Below, piece by piece: positions 52,558 through 60,849 of a stretch of 64,000 nt of DNA (within the stretch, counting starts at the first letter, position 1; each line of letters starts with the position of its first letter). The position numbers and the translations under genes are program-made. The stretch comes from Caulobacter endophyticus (GTDB taxonomy: Bacteria; Pseudomonadota; Alphaproteobacteria; Caulobacterales; Caulobacteraceae), in assembly GCF_029543245.1 (NCBI RefSeq), contig NZ_JARQWV010000019.1:59465-123464 (forward strand), written 5' to 3'. Under the pieces are notes generated by a model, which worked only from the letters and a program-made list of their open reading frames with translations, was not told the origin of the DNA and made no database searches.

Positions 52558-53649
52558 TCACAGCACGCTCTCGACGATGTGGGCGCGATAGAGCACGGCG
52601 ATCAGGTCGGTCTGGGTGATCACGCCCACCAGCCGGCGGTCGCCGTCGACGACCATGGCCTCGTGGGTCTGGCCGCTGGAGAGGATCGGCAGCAGGGCGG
52701 CGATCGGCGTGCCCTCGCGCACCCGGTGAACGAACGGGTCAAGCGCGGCCTCGACCGTGCGGCGGCGGTTGGCCTGCAGTTCGGCGCGGCGGGCCATGCC
52801 GATGACGCGGCCGTCCTCGTCGACCACCGGGGCGGCGCGCAGGTCGTGGCTCTGCAGGAAGGCCAGGGCGCTTTCGGCCGACTGGGTGCGGTCGAGGCGG
52901 ATGACGTCGCGCGACATCACCTCGCCGCAGCGGATCTGCGAATGCAGGCGCTGGTGGGCCTGGATCTCGACCTCGCGGAACAGGACGTCGAGGTCCTCGC
53001 GGCTGACGTCGAGCAACTCGCCGTAGCGGGCCAGGGCCTTGTCGAGGTCGCCGGCGTCATAGCCGATGCGCGAGGCGGGCAGGGGATCGGCCGTGCCGTG
53101 GGGACTCGGCGGCGGGGCGGGGGCCCTGTGCGGATAGGAGCGGCCGACCAGCCGGTTCCAGGCCATGCCGGCGCAGACCAGCAGCACCGAATCCACGGCC
53201 ACCGGATTGAGCGCGAAGAGGTAGCCGGCCTTGGTCACGGCCGGTCCGCCGATGACGGTGATCAGCGCCACCGCGCCGCCAGGCGGATGCAGGCAGCCCA
53301 GCAGGATCATAGCGGCGATCGCCAGGCCCACGGCCAGGGGGGCTGCGACCAGCGGCTGGTTCGGCAGCAGCATGGCCACGGTTATGCCGATGAAGGCCGA
53401 GACGACGTTGCCGCCGATCACGCCGCGCGGCTGGGCCAGCGGACTGGCGGGAACGGCGAAGATCAGCACCGCCGAGGCCCCGATCGGCGCGACCAGCAGC
53501 GGATGCAGCCAGTCGCCGCCGCCGACCGCGAAGCGTCCCAGGAGGCCCGCGAACAGCAGGCCCAGCAGCGCGCCGCCGCCGCCCTTCAGGGCGTCCAGCG
53601 GGCGGATGGGGGTCTTGCCGCGGAGCAAGGTCAGAAGGCGCTGGGTCAT
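52558..53649 (-). CDS. HPP-family membrane protein with tandem CBS domains
   Basis: A 363-residue protein. The N-terminal half has four membrane helices with the HPP signature (LLVAPIGASAVLIFAVP, LAQPRGVIGGN, GCLHPPGGAVAL). The C-terminal half has two CBS domains (SRDVIRLDRTQSAESALAFL, DEDGRVIGM and DGDRRLVGVITQTDLI), which usually bind adenine nucleotides. HPP proteins have been linked to anion (nitrite) transport. The start overlaps the DUF1294 stop (ATGA). Confidence 0.88.
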   Translation of the reverse strand: MTQRLLTLLRGKTPIRPLDALKGGGGALLGLLFAGLLGRFAVGGGDWLHPLLVAPIGASAVLIFAVPASPLAQPRGVIGGNVVSAFIGITVAMLLPNQPLVAAPLAVGLAIAAMILLGCLHPPGGAVALITVIGGPAVTKAGYLFALNPVAVDSVLLVCAGMAWNRLVGRSYPHRAPAPPPSPHGTADPLPASRIGYDAGDLDKALARYGELLDVSREDLDVLFREVEIQAHQRLHSQIRCGEVMSRDVIRLDRTQSAESALAFLQSHDLRAAPVVDEDGRVIGMARRAELQANRRRTVEAALDPFVHRVREGTPIAALLPILSSGQTHEAMVVDGDRRLVGVITQTDLIAVLYRAHIVESVL

Positions 53650-53927
53650 GGGGCTCGATAGGCCAGAACGACGAGGCCGGCGACCGCGCAGGCCTGGGCG
53701 AAGACGATCAGGGTCAGCCAGGCGCCGAACGGCTGCTTGCGGGTCTTGTGGCGCAGCCAGCGCTGGGCCAGCAGCGCGCCGGGCGCGGCGCACATCGCCG
53801 CCGACAGCAGCAGCACGCGCTCGGGCACGCGCCGCTCGCCGTGCACGGCGGCGGCCTTGTCGTGGGCGAACAGCAGGAAGCAGAACAGGTTGGCCGCCAG
53901 CAGGGCCAGGGTGAGGATCAGGGTCAC
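53646..53927 (-). CDS. DUF1294 membrane protein
   Basis: A 93-residue protein with two to three membrane helices. The motifs NLFCFLLFAHDKAAAVHGERRVPE, LLLSAAMCAAPGALLAQRWLRHKT and RKQPFGAWL are the DUF1294 hallmarks. The GTG start at 53927 overlaps the previous stop. Function unknown. Part of the tight minus-strand run 56135 to 52558. Confidence 0.85.
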   Translation of the reverse strand: MTLILTLALLAANLFCFLLFAHDKAAAVHGERRVPERVLLLSAAMCAAPGALLAQRWLRHKTRKQPFGAWLTLIVFAQACAVAGLVVLAYRAP

Positions 53928-54373
53928 CGCGCGTGCTCCGGCGGGCCGTGGTCCAGCGGTGCGAGGTCGGGCTCCATCCAGCCGCGACGGGCCTCGACGC
54001 TGAACAGCCGTTCGCGCGACCAGAAGCCCAGCGGCCAGGCCTTGTCGCCCAGCGGCGTGGCCAGCAGGCGGGCGGCGGCTTCGCCGTCGTCGAGCTCTGC
54101 CGGCTGGGCGGTCACGAAGCCCCGGATGGCGGCCAGATAGGCCTGGGTGATGGTCTCGTGATAGCCGTTGGCGTCGTCGTTCACCCCGCCGACGGCCTCG
54201 TTGTAGGCGCGGATGATCCCCGGCAGGTCGCGCTCCAGCCCCGCGTTCCGAGTGCGCACCAGGCGCAGGGTGGCCGTCAGGTGGGCGGCGTGGGTCCATT
54301 CGGCCTTGGGCAGGCTGCGGTCCAGCAGCCGTTCGGCGAGGCGGGCAACTTCAGCGGTCGTGTAGGCGGTCAT
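53924..54373 (-). CDS. Conserved hypothetical soluble protein
   Basis: A 149-residue, mainly helical soluble protein. Notable stretches are KAEWTHAAHLTATL, NGYHETITQAYLAAIRGFV and PLGFWSRERLFSVEARRGWMEPDL. The conserved-looking histidines, 'WTHAAHL' and 'NGYHET', could bind a metal, as in DinB-like four-helix proteins (weak inference). It ends overlapping DUF1294 and begins 2 bp after the DUF2269 stop. Confidence 0.75.
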   Translation of the reverse strand: MTAYTTAEVARLAERLLDRSLPKAEWTHAAHLTATLRLVRTRNAGLERDLPGIIRAYNEAVGGVNDDANGYHETITQAYLAAIRGFVTAQPAELDDGEAAARLLATPLGDKAWPLGFWSRERLFSVEARRGWMEPDLAPLDHGPPEHAR

Positions 54374-54375
54374 GG

Positions 54376-54846
54376 TCAGAAGCTCGGCTTGGCCAGCATC
54401 AGCCAGACGATGGCCAGCACGGCGGCGAAGGCGGGGAAGCCTAGCACGAACCACATGCGGAACAGGCGGTGGTAGCGCTCGGGCAGGGGCTCGCCGGCCT
54501 TGGCGGCGGCGTCGGCCAGGTCGCGCAGGCGGATCTGGATCCAGACCACCGGCAGCCAGCACAGCCCGGTGACCACGTAGAGCACTAGGCTCAGCCCGAT
54601 CCAGCCGCTGAACAGCGGATAGCCGACCACATGGGCCAGGGCGGCGCCGGTGATCGGCTGGATGACCACGGCGGTGGCGGTGAACACGGTGTCGGCGATC
54701 ACCACCACCCGGGCGGTATGGGCGATCAGGGCCGGCTGGCCGGTGCGGTGGGCCATCAGCATGAAGAAGGCGATGCCGGCCCCTGTGCCCAGCAGCACGG
54801 TGGCGCCGACCACGTGGGCGGCCTTCAGCAGGAGATAGAGGTCCAT
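54376..54846 (-). CDS. DUF2269-family membrane protein
   Basis: A 156-residue protein with four membrane helices. LLLKAAHVVGATVLLGTGAGIAFFM and VIADTVFTATAVVIQPITGAAL are typical of DUF2269. His in helix 1 could be functional. Its ATG overlaps the stop of the SDR-DoxX gene. Function unknown; the pairing with a DoxX domain suggests a shared membrane redox or transport role. Confidence 0.85.
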   Translation of the reverse strand: MDLYLLLKAAHVVGATVLLGTGAGIAFFMLMAHRTGQPALIAHTARVVVIADTVFTATAVVIQPITGAALAHVVGYPLFSGWIGLSLVLYVVTGLCWLPVVWIQIRLRDLADAAAKAGEPLPERYHRLFRMWFVLGFPAFAAVLAIVWLMLAKPSF

Positions 54847-56135
54847 CAACGTTCGTCCAGCAAAGCGAGGGCGGCGATCGCCAGCACGGCGGCGGGAATG
54901 CTCTTCACCAGCGGGCCCAGCGGATCCAGCCACAGGTCGGGGCGCACGATCGCCCCGCCCGCCAGGTAGCCGGCGGTGACGGCGATCATGCCCAGCAAGG
55001 CCAGGCGCGCGGTGCGGCGATGGGCGACCATCAGGGCCAGGGCGACATCGACGATCCCGCCGCCGATCACGAAGGTCCTGGCGAGGTGTTCGGGCATGTC
55101 GGCGCTGGTCAGCAGGGCGACGGCGGCGTCGCGGCTCACCGTGATCCCGATCAGACCCGAGACCAGCCAGAAGGCGCAGAGGGTCGCCAGGATCAGCGGC
55201 TTGGCCAGCCAGGCCTTGGCGAACCAGCGCTCCTGCACGCCCGACGGCATGGCCGCCAGAATCTGGTCGAGAGACTTGGGAACCAGGCCCAGCCGCGCGG
55301 CGTCGGCGCTGTCGCCGGCCACGCCCAGGCGCAACTGCTGAAGGGCGGCGCTGCGCATCGGGCTGCGCCAGCCGAGGAAGGCCAGGGCGTCGGCGGCCTT
55401 GGCCGGGATCGCCGCTACGGCGGGCGGCAGGGCGATGACGGGGGCGGGGGCCAGGCCCAGCCAGCCGCGCAGCCGGATCAGCAGGTCGGAGAGGGCGATC
55501 GGTTCGGCATGGACGAGGTCGAGGCTCTGGCCGGACGCGGTCTCGGGGCGGATCGCGGTCGCCACCGCGGCGGCGACGTCCTCGGCGGCCACGACCTGGA
55601 CGCGGGCCTGCGCATGCACGGCGGGGATCGCCAGCGGGAACGCCGCCAGCGCCCGCAGCAGCGCCGTTCCGCCATAGGCCGCCGGCGCGATCACCAGGCC
55701 AGGCTTGAGGATGATCCAGTCGATGGCGCTTTGCGCGATCAGGCTTTCGGCCGCCTGCTTGGTGGCGCCGAAGGGATCGGCGCGGCCCGGCGCGACGCCG
55801 GCCGCCGAGATGTGGACCAGGCGCGCGCCGGTCGCGTCGCAGGCTTCGATCAGGCGGGCGACGGCGTCGGCGTGGACGGCCTTCAGGTCGTCGCGCGGGC
55901 CGTCCTGCAGGGCGCCGGCGCAATTGACCACGGCGTCGGCGCCGGTCAGCAGGGCGGTCCAGTCGGCGGCGGTGGCGGTGCGCAGGTCGGCGGCGCGCCA
56001 GTCGACGCTCGGGAATCGCCGGCGGGCCTGGGTCAGGTCGCGGCCGACCCCGACCACCGCATGGCCGTCGGCCAGCAGGCGGGCGGTCACGTAGGATCCG
56101 ATCAGCCCGTAGGCTCCGACGACGACGATGCGCAT
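54846..56135 (-). CDS. NAD(P)-binding SDR domain fused to DoxX-like membrane domain
   Basis: A 429-residue fusion. Residues 1-290 form an atypical SDR/NmrA-like Rossmann domain (VVVGAYGLIGSYVTARLL, VVNCAGALQDGP, VHISAAGVAPG). Residues 305-429 hold four membrane helices of the DoxX-like type (FWLVSGLIGITVS, GGGIVDVALALMVAHRR). This layout occurs in other Proteobacteria. First gene of a five-gene overlapping run; a repeat precedes it. Confidence 0.85.
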   Translation of the reverse strand: MRIVVVGAYGLIGSYVTARLLADGHAVVGVGRDLTQARRRFPSVDWRAADLRTATAADWTALLTGADAVVNCAGALQDGPRDDLKAVHADAVARLIEACDATGARLVHISAAGVAPGRADPFGATKQAAESLIAQSAIDWIILKPGLVIAPAAYGGTALLRALAAFPLAIPAVHAQARVQVVAAEDVAAAVATAIRPETASGQSLDLVHAEPIALSDLLIRLRGWLGLAPAPVIALPPAVAAIPAKAADALAFLGWRSPMRSAALQQLRLGVAGDSADAARLGLVPKSLDQILAAMPSGVQERWFAKAWLAKPLILATLCAFWLVSGLIGITVSRDAAVALLTSADMPEHLARTFVIGGGIVDVALALMVAHRRTARLALLGMIAVTAGYLAGGAIVRPDLWLDPLGPLVKSIPAAVLAIAALALLDER

Positions 56136-56223
56136 GGCGGCGTTGTTAGCGGGTTGCAGCTTGGCGGTGAAGGGCGCGCTCGCGAGGAGCCTCTCGCCGG
56201 GAGGAGGTTCCTTAACTCGCTTT

Positions 56224-56327
56224 CCTCGCCCTTGTGGCGAGGATCCATGGTTCAGCCGCTCAGACCTTTCGAGCACGGTCTTTGTCTGAGCAGCCGCCGG
56301 CATGGGCCCTCGCCACGAGGGCGAGGG
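56224..56327. repeat. Intergenic double-hairpin repeat (CTCGCCC class)
   Basis: CCTCGCCC TTGT GGCGAGG at the left and CCCTCGCC ACGA GGGCGAGGG at the right. Inner parts also pair (CCATGG...CTCAGAC with GTCTGAG...CATGG). It lies between dnaG and the SDR-DoxX gene. Confidence 0.8.
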
Positions 56328-56380
56328 AGGCGGGGTTTTTGTCGGGCGAGGAAAGTCGAGCTCGGGAAGGTCGAGGTTTC

Positions 56381-58285
56381 TCAGTGCGCCGGCTGCCAGA
56401 ATTCCAGGTTGCTGATCTGGCGTTCGAGGATGGCGATGCGGTCGCGCAGGTCGCGGGTGGCGGTCAGGCTGGCGGCGGTGACCGGCTCCTCGCGCATGGC
56501 CCGAAGGGCGCGTTCGGCGTCGCCAACCTCGACGATGGCCTCGTAGCAGGCGGCCCACAGGGCGCGGGCCCGCTCGCGCTCCATCTTGGGATCGAGGAAC
56601 GGCGGCTTGAGGGTCTGGGCCAGGCGGTCGAGCTCGGCCAGTTCCTCGCCCCGGCCCTTGCGGACCAGGATGTCGCGGAACGGCGTGTCCTCGCTGATGT
56701 CGTCGATCAGCGCCTCGAAGATCTCGTGGGCCAGGCCCTTGAGGCGCGCCTCGCCAAAGCCGATCCGCTCCAGCGCCTCGTCATAGGGACGCGCCCAGCC
56801 CGGATGGTCGACGGCCGCGATGGCCACGGCCGCGTGGAAGGGGTTCAGCCTGCGGCCGATCTGCTCGCGGGCGACGCCGCGAATGCCGGGATCGGGCGGA
56901 CCGCGCTCGCGGCCTTTCCAGCCGCCGCCACCGCCGCCGCGAGGGGTGAACGGGCGATCACCCTGACCGCCGCCTTGCCCGCCGCCATAGGCCGGCTTGG
57001 GGAACAGCAGGTCGAGCTTGGCGTAGAGGTCGTCCTTGTAGGCGCTGGCCAGGTCCTTGTCGGCGATCGTGCCGGCCGCCGCGCGCAGGCGCTGCTTGAG
57101 GCCCGCCTTGCGCTCGGGCGTGTCCAGCGGCTCCAGGTCGCGCTCGCGCACGAACAGCGCCTCGACGAAGGGCGTGGTCTGGGTGACCTGGGCCTTCAGC
57201 GCCGCAGGGCCCTGCTCGCGCAGCACGTCGTCGGGGTCCTTGCCGCCGCTGACGATCGAGAACCGGAACGAGCGACCGGGCTTGAGCAGGGGCAGGGCGC
57301 GGTCGATGGCGCGGCTGGCGGCGCGCTGGCCGGCCTTGTCGCCGTCGAAGCAGAGCGTCGGCTCGGGATGCAGGCGCCACAGGGCCTCCATCTGCTCCTC
57401 GGTCAGGGCCGTGCCCATGGCCGCCACGGCCGCAAGGCCCGCGCGCTGGCAGGCCACGACGTCCATATAGCCCTCGACCACCAGCATCGGGGTCTGTTCG
57501 GTCGGCGCGGCGGCCTGGGCCGCGTGCAGGATCTTGCGGGCGTCGTAGAGGCCGTAGAGCACCCGGCTCTTGTGGAAGAGGCTGGTCTCGGGGCCGTTCA
57601 GGTACTTGGCGCGGGCGTTGGGATCCATGGCCCGGCCGCCGAACGAGACGACCTTGCCGCGGGTGTCGGTGATCGGAAAGATGATCCGGTCGCGGAAGCG
57701 GTCGTAGGGCGCGCCGCCGTCCTCGGGGGCGATCAGCAGGCCCGCTTCGACCAGGTCGCCCGGCTTGGCGCCCTTGGCGACCAGATAGTCCTTCAGCGCC
57801 GTGCGGCCGTTCGGCGCGAAGCCGATGCGGAAGCGGCTCCACTGGTCTTCGGGCAGGGCGCGGCGGTCGAGATAGGCGCGGGCGTCCTTGCCCACGGGGC
57901 GGCGCAGCTCGGCCTCGAACCAGGCCGCCGCCAGCTCCATCCAGTCGCCCAGCCCCGCGCGCTTGCGGTCGTCCTGGGCGGCGCGGGCGTCGGGCTCGGG
58001 CAGGCTCATGCCGGCCTCGGCGGCCAGCCGCTCGACCGCCTCGGAGAAGGTGAGGCGCTCGGTCTCCTGCAGGAAGCTGATGATGTCGCCGTGCTTGCCG
58101 CTGGAGAAGCAGTGATAGAAGCCCTTGTCGTCGTTGACGAAGAACGAGGGGCTCTTTTCCTTGGTGAAGGGCGACAGCCCCGCATACTCGCGACCCTGCC
58201 GCCGCAGCTTCACCGTCTTTCCGACCACGTCGGAGGGGCGAAGTCGGGACTTCAGTTCTTCAAGGAAGCGGTCGTCGAAGCGCAT
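56381..58285 (-). CDS. dnaG: DNA primase
   Basis: Makes RNA primers at the replication fork; 634 residues. The TOPRIM core is visible in MLVVEGYMDVVACQRAG and TLCFDGDKAGQRAASRAID, and RIGFAPNG is typical. The C-terminal helicase-binding domain is preserved in length. The N-terminal zinc domain is altered: where E. coli has Cys40, His43, Cys61 and Cys64, this protein has Ser38, Thr41, Cys59 and Ser62, so only one of four ligands remains. A Gly-rich linker is near residue 440. The ATG at 58285 (MRFDDRFLEELKSRL) is chosen over an upstream codon. Confidence 0.96.
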   Translation of the reverse strand: MRFDDRFLEELKSRLRPSDVVGKTVKLRRQGREYAGLSPFTKEKSPSFFVNDDKGFYHCFSSGKHGDIISFLQETERLTFSEAVERLAAEAGMSLPEPDARAAQDDRKRAGLGDWMELAAAWFEAELRRPVGKDARAYLDRRALPEDQWSRFRIGFAPNGRTALKDYLVAKGAKPGDLVEAGLLIAPEDGGAPYDRFRDRIIFPITDTRGKVVSFGGRAMDPNARAKYLNGPETSLFHKSRVLYGLYDARKILHAAQAAAPTEQTPMLVVEGYMDVVACQRAGLAAVAAMGTALTEEQMEALWRLHPEPTLCFDGDKAGQRAASRAIDRALPLLKPGRSFRFSIVSGGKDPDDVLREQGPAALKAQVTQTTPFVEALFVRERDLEPLDTPERKAGLKQRLRAAAGTIADKDLASAYKDDLYAKLDLLFPKPAYGGGQGGGQGDRPFTPRGGGGGGWKGRERGPPDPGIRGVAREQIGRRLNPFHAAVAIAAVDHPGWARPYDEALERIGFGEARLKGLAHEIFEALIDDISEDTPFRDILVRKGRGEELAELDRLAQTLKPPFLDPKMERERARALWAACYEAIVEVGDAERALRAMREEPVTAASLTATRDLRDRIAILERQISNLEFWQPAH

Positions 58286-58420
58286 GGCGAATTGGCCCCA
58301 ACATAAGCTTCCCCGCGCGCGAAGGCACGCCTTGCCGGCCGACAATCTACAGGCCGCCGTCGACCTATCCCGTACTCATCCACAGATGGCTGACGCCGCG
58401 CCCAAAGAAGCGTCGCATTA

Positions 58421-58446
58421 GGAACAGGCCTTTCGGCCCCTCCGTT
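58421..58446 (+). promoter_or_regulatory. EcfG/SigT general-stress promoter
   Basis: GGAAC (58421-58425), 17 bases, CGTT (58443-58446). Exact match to the EcfG consensus, 61 bp upstream of the BON-domain gene. Confidence 0.75.
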
Positions 58447-58507
58447 CTCTCGGCCGTGGGACGCCTCGACGCGTCCCGACGCCACATGAGAGCCACGGAG
58501 AAGACTG

Positions 58508-59440
58508 ATGCCCGAGTCCCGCTGGAACGACCGTGAAGGCCGCTTCGAGATCGATCGCGACCGAGATTTCGACGACGAGCGCGGCTACGGCTACGACGCC
58601 TCGCGCCGCCATGACCGCTACACCCAGGATCCCGACTGGCGCGACCGCTACGCCGCCCGCGAGCAGCGCAGCTACGGCGAGCCTCGTCACCGGTCATCTG
58701 GCCGGGCGGAACTGCGGCGGGCCATCAGCCAGGGCGGCGACATCGGCTATGGCTCGATCCGCTCGGGCTCGGACTACGCCTCGGGCCGGGGCTATCGCGC
58801 GCCGGGCGACTACGGCCAGGTGGGCGGCTTCGACTTCGGCGGCTCTACCGCGGACTACGGCGGGGGCGGCTATCGCGGCGAGGCGCCCGACTATGGCGAC
58901 CGCGCCTATTTCGACCGTGGCCGGGAGCGCGAGCGCAACTACTACACGGATGGTCCGGGACGGGGTCGCTATGACCGTGAGCACTGGGCCTATGCCCGCC
59001 ATCCGCGCGATCGCCACGACGAGGATCGCGGCTGGTTCGACCGGGCGCGCGACGAGGTCTCGGCCTGGATGGGCGATCATGACGCCCAGCGTCGCCGCGA
59101 GCACGACGCGGCCGTCCGGGCCGACCATCGCGGCCGCGGTCCCAAGGGCTATCGTCGCTCGGACGAGCGCATCCGCGAGGACGTCAGCGACCGGCTGACC
59201 GACGACGGCTGGCTGGACGCCTCGGCCATCGAGGTGGCGGTCAAGGACGGGGAGGTGACGCTGAGCGGCACGGTCCACGCCCGCGACGACAAGCGCCGGG
59301 CCGAGCTGCTGGCCGAGAGCGTCTCGGGCGTCGACAACGTGCAGAACAACCTGCGCCTGGATCGCGGGCCGGAAGCCAAGGCCGGCGACTGGACCCTGCA
59401 AGGCAACGCGCCACAGCAGGGCTTGAGCGGCAAGGCATAG
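58508..59440 (+). CDS. BON-domain protein with SWFGD-like segment
   Basis: A 310-residue, extremely Arg/Asp/Tyr/Gly-rich hydrophilic protein. Residues 1-185 are low-complexity and probably disordered. An SWFGD-like motif follows (RGWFDRARDEVSAWMGDHDAQRRREHD), then a BON domain (about 215-285: DVSDRLTDDGWLDASAIEVAVKDGEVTLSGTV) that usually binds lipid or envelope components. It has no signal peptide. A perfect EcfG promoter upstream predicts stress induction. Divergent from dnaG. Confidence 0.85.
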   Translation: MPESRWNDREGRFEIDRDRDFDDERGYGYDASRRHDRYTQDPDWRDRYAAREQRSYGEPRHRSSGRAELRRAISQGGDIGYGSIRSGSDYASGRGYRAPGDYGQVGGFDFGGSTADYGGGGYRGEAPDYGDRAYFDRGRERERNYYTDGPGRGRYDREHWAYARHPRDRHDEDRGWFDRARDEVSAWMGDHDAQRRREHDAAVRADHRGRGPKGYRRSDERIREDVSDRLTDDGWLDASAIEVAVKDGEVTLSGTVHARDDKRRAELLAESVSGVDNVQNNLRLDRGPEAKAGDWTLQGNAPQQGLSGKA

Positions 59441-59458
59441 GGCAGGCCCCGCACTCTC

Positions 59459-59570
59459 ATCCGAGCATCCCCGCGCAGGCGGGGATCCAAGCCGAGTCCG
59501 GTGATGGTCCACGACCGCGCCTGATCCTGAAAGTCAGCTTGGGTCCCCGCCTTCGCGGGGACAGTCGGAT
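59459..59570. repeat. Intergenic inverted repeat (ATCCCCGC class)
   Basis: ATCCGA at the left end and TCGGAT at the right end. Hairpins CCCCGC...GCGGGG occur in both halves, and ATCCAAGC opposes GCTTGGGT. It begins 18 bp after the BON gene stop. Confidence 0.8.
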
Positions 59571-59659
59571 AAAGGGAAACCGGACAGCTGAAGTTTTCTG
59601 GAACCCTAAGTGATAATCCCTAGCTTGGCTGGCGGGCCGCTTGGGACCATCTAGGGGCC

Positions 59660-60058
59660 ATGTCCGAGCCCGCCCTCAAAGAACCGACCTTTACCGACGC
59701 CGAGATCGACGCCCTGGTCGAGGCCTTCTACGCCAAGGTCCGCCGCCATCCGCGCATCGGGCCGGTGTTCAACGGCCAGATCGCCGAGGACGCCTGGCCC
59801 CATCACATGGCCACGCTGAAGGACTTCTGGGCCACGGTGCTGCAGGGCTCGGGACGCTACAAGGGCTCGCCCATGGCGGTGCACCAGCGCATCGAGGGCT
59901 TCCAGGAGTGGATGTTCACGCCGTGGCTGAACCTGTTCCACGCCACCTGCGTGGAGCTGTTCGACGCCCCGCGCGCCGCCATCGTCGGCCAGAAGGCCGA
60001 GCGCATCGCCCGCTCGCTGCGGCTGGGCCTGTTCTTCCGGCCGGGAGCCCCGGCGTGA
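59660..60058 (+). CDS. Group III truncated haemoglobin
   Basis: A 132-residue 2-on-2 globin. The pattern FYAKVRRHPRIGPVF, WPHHMATLKDFWATVL, GSPMAVHQRI and FQEWMFTPWLNLF fits group III, with the proximal His in AVHQRI. Such proteins bind O2, NO or other ligands; the physiological role is not settled. Its stop overlaps the start of the dioxygenase gene (GTGA), so the two proteins are translationally coupled. Confidence 0.9.
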   Translation: MSEPALKEPTFTDAEIDALVEAFYAKVRRHPRIGPVFNGQIAEDAWPHHMATLKDFWATVLQGSGRYKGSPMAVHQRIEGFQEWMFTPWLNLFHATCVELFDAPRAAIVGQKAERIARSLRLGLFFRPGAPA

Positions 60059-60759
60059 GCGGGATCTCGAAAAGCGTCGAGGCGGAAGGCTTCGCCATCG
60101 TCCCGGCCGCCGACACGCGCGCGCTGCTGGGCGACCTGCCGAACTGGGACCTCTTCGCCGACAGCTGGAACGACCTGGGCGTCGACGGCTTCATGGCCGA
60201 CGGCGGGCGCTATCGCCGCCGGCGGTTCGCGGCCTTCGCTGCGTCGGCGGACGGAACGATCGCGCGCAAACCGCACCAGCCGCACTACCAGAGCCGCGAC
60301 TACAACGCCCTGAACGGCGGCGTGCAGAGGTGGTTCGAGCCAGTGACGCAAGGGATCGCCGAGCATCCGGTGACGCAAGGCCTGCTGAAGGCGGGGCTGG
60401 AGCTTTTCCATCCTCTGACCGTCGATCCGCCCGCGGCCTGGCATGTGGAGCTGCACCAGTTCCGCATCGAGGCCCATGACGGCGAGGCTGGTTTGCCCAC
60501 GCCCGAGGGCGCGCATCGCGACGGCGTCGACTGGGTGATCGTCATGCTGGTCGAGCGCTGCAATGTGGCCAGCGGCGTCACCGACATCTTCGCCCCCGAC
60601 GGTCGGTCCCTGGGCTCGTTCACCCTGACGCAGCCGGGCGACGCGGTGTTCATCGACGATCATCGCGTGCTGCACGGGGTGACCGCGATCTCGCCGCTGG
60701 CAGCCGGGCAGGAGGCGCGGCGCGACGTGCTGGTGGTGACCTTCCGGCGCGAGGACTAA
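60055..60759 (+). CDS. 2-oxoglutarate/Fe(II) dioxygenase family protein
   Basis: A 234-residue member of the 2OG-Fe dioxygenase family (PF10014-type), some of which hydroxylate free amino acids. Iron ligands fit AHRDGVDWV (HxD) and DDHRVLHGVT (distal His), followed by an Arg in RRDVLVVTFRR for 2OG. Starts at GTG 60055 inside the end of the globin gene. Substrate unknown. Confidence 0.85.
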   Translation: MSGISKSVEAEGFAIVPAADTRALLGDLPNWDLFADSWNDLGVDGFMADGGRYRRRRFAAFAASADGTIARKPHQPHYQSRDYNALNGGVQRWFEPVTQGIAEHPVTQGLLKAGLELFHPLTVDPPAAWHVELHQFRIEAHDGEAGLPTPEGAHRDGVDWVIVMLVERCNVASGVTDIFAPDGRSLGSFTLTQPGDAVFIDDHRVLHGVTAISPLAAGQEARRDVLVVTFRRED

Positions 60760-60849
60760 AGCGCCCGGGGCGCGACCGTTTGTCTCACTCCACCTGCGGA
60801 GGTGGCCGTGCAAGCCTGCCGCTCCTTCGCGAAACGAGCGCCGTAATCC

